Shown piece by piece: positions 32,710-32,786 of a stretch of 32,786 nucleotides of DNA. Origin of the DNA: Candidatus Poribacteria bacterium (lineage in GTDB: Bacteria; Poribacteria; WGA-4E; WGA-3G). The number at the start of each line of letters is the position of its first letter. Position 1 is the stretch's first letter. The position numbers were made by a program, and so were the translations under genes. The stretch lies in contig JAJECK010000118.1 of the NCBI GenBank assembly GCA_022822085.1, forward strand, positions 1 through 32,786, read 5' to 3'. Under the pieces are notes generated by a model. It worked only from the letters and a program-made list of their open reading frames with translations, searched no databases and had not been told where the DNA came from.

Positions 32710-32751
32710 GGTATCCTTTCCAAATAATCTATTAGAATAGGAGAGGATACC
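32710..32751 (+). promoter_or_regulatory. Hairpin that hides the Shine-Dalgarno of the edge gene
   Basis: GGTATCCTTTCC (32710-32721) pairs with GGAGAGGATACC (32740-32751): twelve base pairs with one G-U wobble and an 18-base loop. The right arm is the ribosome binding site (GGAGAGG) and ends one base before the ATG at 32753. When formed it should block ribosome entry, as in several transposase genes that are protected from read-through transcripts. Confidence 0.65.
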
Positions 32752-32752
32752 A

Positions 32753-32786
32753 ATGATTAGTATAACATTAGATCGTTGTGAAATCA
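32753..32786 (+). CDS. 5' end of a gene, probably a transposase, cut by the window edge
   Basis: ATG at 32753 opens the frame MISITLDRCEI and runs off the right edge. GGAGAGG lies 7 bases upstream inside a hairpin. Eleven residues are too few to name a family; the transposase suggestion comes only from the IS-like end at 32647 and the hairpin. Confidence 0.5.
   Translation, partial: MISITLDRCEI

Larger units (their letters stand above)
31775..32752. other. About 1 kb without a clear gene, rich in repeats and insertion-sequence ends
   Basis: Contains two similar IS-end-like sequences (31939-31962 and 32647-32670), a 94-bp palindrome (32161-32254), a 23-bp motif shared with 15412-15434 (32307-32329), the shared 17-mer with hairpin (32396-32438), and a Shine-Dalgarno-covering hairpin (32710-32751). 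No coding potential that I trust on either strand. Confidence 0.6.

Overview
The window is bacterial chromosome from a Gram-negative-type cell. It carries a PorV/PorQ-type outer-membrane protein, a lipoprotein signal, SecA and an envelope-glycan gene set. Base composition is AT-rich and -35/-10 boxes are sigma70-like. The mix of family types (Gfo/Idh/MocA and other NAD-dependent oxidoreductases, class V aminotransferase, DUF4861-like lipoprotein, Uma2 nuclease, PorV) and the many intergenic palindromes recall Candidatus Poribacteria or a related uncultured PVC/FCB-like lineage. That is inference from gene content; no rRNA marker is present.

Layout. 1-553: end of one gene, a decayed gene fragment and a MITE-like element. 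554-12936: ten genes, all on the minus strand. Reading in transcription order they are a membrane protein, SecA (with its own promoter), a Trm112-like zinc protein, a GT4 glycosyltransferase, a CapD-type nucleotide-sugar dehydratase, a small phosphoglycosyl transferase, SppA, a Clp1/Grc3-type polynucleotide kinase and an MsbA-type ABC exporter. This is a secretion and surface-glycan block: the dehydratase makes the sugar, the phosphoglycosyl transferase loads it on the lipid carrier, the glycosyltransferase extends it, and the ABC exporter may flip or export a lipid product. 12937-14211: divergent promoter region with a 28-bp perfect palindrome, then the PorV gene. 14223-14930: class I glutamine amidotransferase of the peptidase C26 type. 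14931-15867: a 0.94-kb gene-free stretch full of repeats.

15868-22931: plus-strand run of beta-hydroxyacid dehydrogenase, RmlA-like nucleotidyltransferase, GT2 glycosyltransferase, class V aminotransferase, DUF4861-like lipoprotein, half-size TPP enzyme and aldo/keto reductase. 22946-28585: minus-strand trpA, a ribbon-helix-helix-like small protein, a HEAT-repeat protein, trpB, a D-2-hydroxyacid dehydrogenase and a GlcD-type FAD oxidase. trpB and trpA are separated by the two small genes, and trpA has its own perfect-consensus promoter. 28659-30452: Uma2 nuclease and Fic protein; the Fic gene is preceded by 40-bp tandem repeats that each carry a dyad. 30725-31774: Gfo/Idh/MocA oxidoreductase. 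31775-32786: about 1 kb of repeats ending in what looks like the left end of an insertion sequence, whose transposase-like start codon sits behind a hairpin that hides the ribosome binding site.

The most interesting items are the iteron-like operators of the Fic gene, the Shine-Dalgarno-masking hairpin at the right edge, the bacterial Clp1/Grc3-type kinase inside a secretion/glycan block, the orphan TPP half-enzyme, and a family of intergenic palindromic repeats shared between distant parts of the window. I did not see a clear new defence or biosynthetic system, a CRISPR array, or any tRNA/rRNA gene.
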